Source: Bacilli bacterium (GTDB lineage Bacteria; Bacillota_I; Bacilli_A; RF39; UBA660). Taken from it: a DNA stretch of 7,277 nucleotides. The notes below the pieces were generated by a model that was given only the letters and a program-made list of their open reading frames with translations, had not been told where the DNA came from and did no database searches. The position numbers were made by a program, and so were the translations under genes. The DNA lies in the NCBI GenBank assembly GCA_900758895.1, contig CAAETG010000134.1, forward strand, positions 1 to 7,277, read 5' to 3'. Shown piece after piece: positions 5,247 through 7,277 of this stretch (within the stretch, counting starts at the first letter, position 1; each line of letters starts with the position of its first letter).

Positions 5247-7277
5247 CATCTTTTGGTTCATTTGGAGTAGTTGATTCACTTGCATCTGAACCTTCATTAT
5301 TGTTTTCATCGTCAGAAGGTAAGATGACGTCCAAAGGATCATCATTCTCATTGTCTGAATTATTATTCTCTTCTTCTGAATTGTCACCATTATTTTCTGT
5401 GTTTCCGTTATTTTCATTTCCTTCATTTGGAGTGGTAGGAGGATCAATGTTAGTACTAATACTGTTAATGTAAATAGTTAGTTCACTTACGTTGTTAAGT
5501 AAAATACCATTTGAAACACTTTGGTTTGCGACGACTCCTGGAGTAATGCTTGGATTGTAGTAAGAACTTGTTTCATCAACAAATTCAGTATGTAATGTGA
5601 TACCATGGGAGTTAGCCCAATTTTCTACTTCACTTATACTAGATCCCACAAAATTTGGCATTGTTTCCATTTTTTCTCCGGTTGTGATGCCTTGACCTGT
5701 AAAAGCAGTTGTGTATTCTTCATTCGCATCAAAGCTAAAGGTTTTAATCATTTCGTGATCTACTAATTCTAAGTTTTCTTTCATTAATCTTATAATTGCT
5801 TCTAATGATCCAGGATAATAACCAATTGCAGAAGTAAATGATCCGTTGTTACTAAGTCTGACTGGTAAACTGTAATATTCTAGATATGTTTTTTTGATTG
5901 TTAAGAATGATCCGTCGCTTAGAGAATTACTAATCATTGATTTTAAGACATCATAGAATGATAAGATTTGTGTACTAGACATGTTGGTTGTTATATTTTT
6001 AGTAACTGCATTTAATATTTCTTCTATTTTAGATAAGCTATCTAAACTTGCTGCTTTTCTAGCAATTGCTTCTACTACTTGTTGCTGATGTTTATTTCGA
6101 TCAATATCACTTTGAAGATATAAATGTCTACATCTAGCATAAGCTAGGGCTTCTTCACCATTAATTGTTTGGAGTCCTGGATCTAGATAAATCATGCCAC
6201 TGGCACTTGTATCTCGATCGCTATTTTGTTCGCAGAATCTACCGCCACAGTTTACGCCATGATTATAATTAAAGTCTGGTGCTTCAATGTCTACTTCAAT
6301 GCCTCCTAAGGCATCTACTAAATCAACAACCCCTTTAAAGTTTATCTTAACATAATAATCAATTGTAATATCTGTTAATTGTTCTACTGTATCAATTACA
6401 CAACTAGTTCCGTAAGCGGCACTTGAATTTATTTTGGCATATCGGTTGTTATTACAAGCGATTGGTACATAGGTGTCTCTTGGAATAGAAAACATTGTAG
6501 CATTTAAAGTTTTAGGGTTAAATGTAATCATCATTAAGGTATCTCCATTGAAGGCAGCATTTGCATTTAAACCGTCTATTTCACTATCCACACCCATAAG
6601 AAGAATGGTAAATGGTTCTTTAATACTTTTATCGCTTGTTAAAGTTGTATCTTGGTTTTCCATTTCTTTGCTATAAGAGTAAGCAACGGTTGTGTTATCT
6701 AATTCTTCAAATGCTTCTTCACTTCCAAAGATTGTTTTATAATTAGAACTTAAGAAGATTCCATCTACTTCGCCATTTAATAGATCAAAAATCATTTCGT
6801 AGTAGCTCGCATATTCTACTACTTCGTTACTAGTAAGTCCTTCTTTTTCAATTAATTCTTTGGCAAGAATATTTCCTTCGATATCCTCAGAATTATTAAT
6901 CATACCAAGTGTACTCTCACTATTAATTTCTGTACCATTTAAAACAACTAAATTGGTTGTATAAGTAATGTATTCACGTTCGGAAATACTACTTATTCCG
7001 GTATATAATATGTTAATATAGTAATTAGCAAAACTAAATATAATAACAAAGATAATCGTTATTGCTGTTGTAATGGCGATTTTGATGTGTTTTTTTAAAA
7101 TTAAATTAATTAAATTCCATAGGAAATACACCAGTAACCATATTCCAAAAACTACTATTATAATTACTCTAATTGCAGTTTCAATTCCAGTTAGACTCAT
7201 TAGGTTTTTTATTAATAAAATATAAGTAATTAAGTAAATGATAAATGTTAAAAAATAGATAATTAAAAATATTTTAT
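5236..7277 (-). CDS. LytR-CpsA-Psr (LCP) family wall-polymer ligase with PASTA repeat; 5' end outside window
   Basis: LCP enzymes sit in the membrane and transfer lipid-linked polymers (teichoic acids, capsule) to peptidoglycan outside the cell. From the ATG at 7200 there are 654 residues: hydrophobic helices at about 10-35 and 41-66; an extracytoplasmic segment at about 75-185 that faintly resembles a periplasmic-binding fold (LGMINNSEDIEG, EVDGIFLSSNY); the LCP domain at about 196-380; a PASTA repeat at about 512-580 (MPNFVG...PGVVANQSV); and an acidic, Asn-rich, probably disordered tail from 585. LCP active-site candidates are Asp205, Asp220, Arg241 (SIPRD), Arg356, Arg358 and Arg368. The ATG at 7200 has no Shine-Dalgarno, and the frame stays open to the window edge through hydrophobic codons (IFLIIYFLTFIIY...), adding a third helix. 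The real start is therefore probably beyond 7277. Cysteines occur at 249, 267, 318, 323 and 357. The polymer substrate cannot be inferred. Confidence 0.9.
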   Translation of the reverse strand, partial: KIFLIIYFLTFIIYLITYILLIKNLMSLTGIETAIRVIIIVVFGIWLLVYFLWNLINLILKKHIKIAITTAITIIFVIIFSFANYYINILYTGISSISEREYITYTTNLVVLNGTEINSESTLGMINNSEDIEGNILAKELIEKEGLTSNEVVEYASYYEMIFDLLNGEVDGIFLSSNYKTIFGSEEAFEELDNTTVAYSYSKEMENQDTTLTSDKSIKEPFTILLMGVDSEIDGLNANAAFNGDTLMMITFNPKTLNATMFSIPRDTYVPIACNNNRYAKINSSAAYGTSCVIDTVEQLTDITIDYYVKINFKGVVDLVDALGGIEVDIEAPDFNYNHGVNCGGRFCEQNSDRDTSASGMIYLDPGLQTINGEEALAYARCRHLYLQSDIDRNKHQQQVVEAIARKAASLDSLSKIEEILNAVTKNITTNMSSTQILSFYDVLKSMISNSLSDGSFLTIKKTYLEYYSLPVRLSNNGSFTSAIGYYPGSLEAIIRLMKENLELVDHEMIKTFSFDANEEYTTAFTGQGITTGEKMETMPNFVGSSISEVENWANSHGITLHTEFVDETSSYYNPSITPGVVANQSVSNGILLNNVSELTIYINSISTNIDPPTTPNEGNENNGNTENNGDNSEEENNNSDNENDDPLDVILPSDDENNNEGSDASESTTPNEPKDEST

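Noticed and set aside
5208..5447. 79-codon - strand open frame rich in Met and Gln
   Set aside because: It is the low-complexity acidic tail of the LCP gene read in another frame and has no start signal.

Overview
The window comes from a strongly A+T-rich, Gram-positive-type bacterium. The ribosomal proteins and elongation factors look like those of Bacillota (Bacilli/Clostridia, including the wall-bearing relatives of the Mollicutes). Trp is encoded by TGG, and the intact genes end in TAA or TAG, so nothing calls for a Mollicutes-type code. A LytR-CpsA-Psr (LCP) wall-polymer ligase gene implies a cell wall with attached anionic or other polymers. Species cannot be assigned from the sequence alone.

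Bases 1-344 are non-coding and hold the promoter and leader of the classical str operon. A consensus -35 with an extended -10 lies at 217-246, followed by a leader with two hairpins, the first an 18-bp perfect palindrome. Bases 345-4586 (+ strand) are rpsL (S12), rpsG (S7), fusA (EF-G) and tuf (EF-Tu) in the standard order. rpsL has a strong Shine-Dalgarno site. fusA starts 6 nt after the rpsG stop with no recognisable Shine-Dalgarno, so it probably depends on coupled translation. An 87-nt gap with two hairpins and a TATAAT box separates fusA from tuf. A bidirectional terminator at 4596-4623 ends the operon.

Bases 4622-7277 (- strand) converge on that terminator. At 4622-5168 is an HD-superfamily hydrolase gene that has been broken: about 23 bases are missing, which removes the His-Asp pair and shifts the frame. 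Reading upstream on the same strand, an open frame at 5236-7277 encodes an LCP protein with N-terminal membrane helices, an extra extracytoplasmic domain, the LCP catalytic domain, one PASTA repeat and a long acidic Asn-rich tail. Its frame is still open at the window edge, so its true start lies outside. It has its own terminator and is probably not co-transcribed with the HD gene.

The + strand block is translation machinery: two small-subunit proteins that shape the decoding centre and mRNA exit region, plus the two GTPases that deliver aminoacyl-tRNA and drive translocation. The - strand genes are unrelated: wall-polymer attachment and a decayed hydrolase. I see no mobile element, CRISPR array, tRNA, rRNA or previously undescribed multi-gene system. 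The points most worth a second look are the HD gene lesion, an Ile at the streptomycin-linked Pro position of S12, the missing fusA Shine-Dalgarno, the leader and intergenic RNA structures, and the LCP-PASTA architecture with cysteines.
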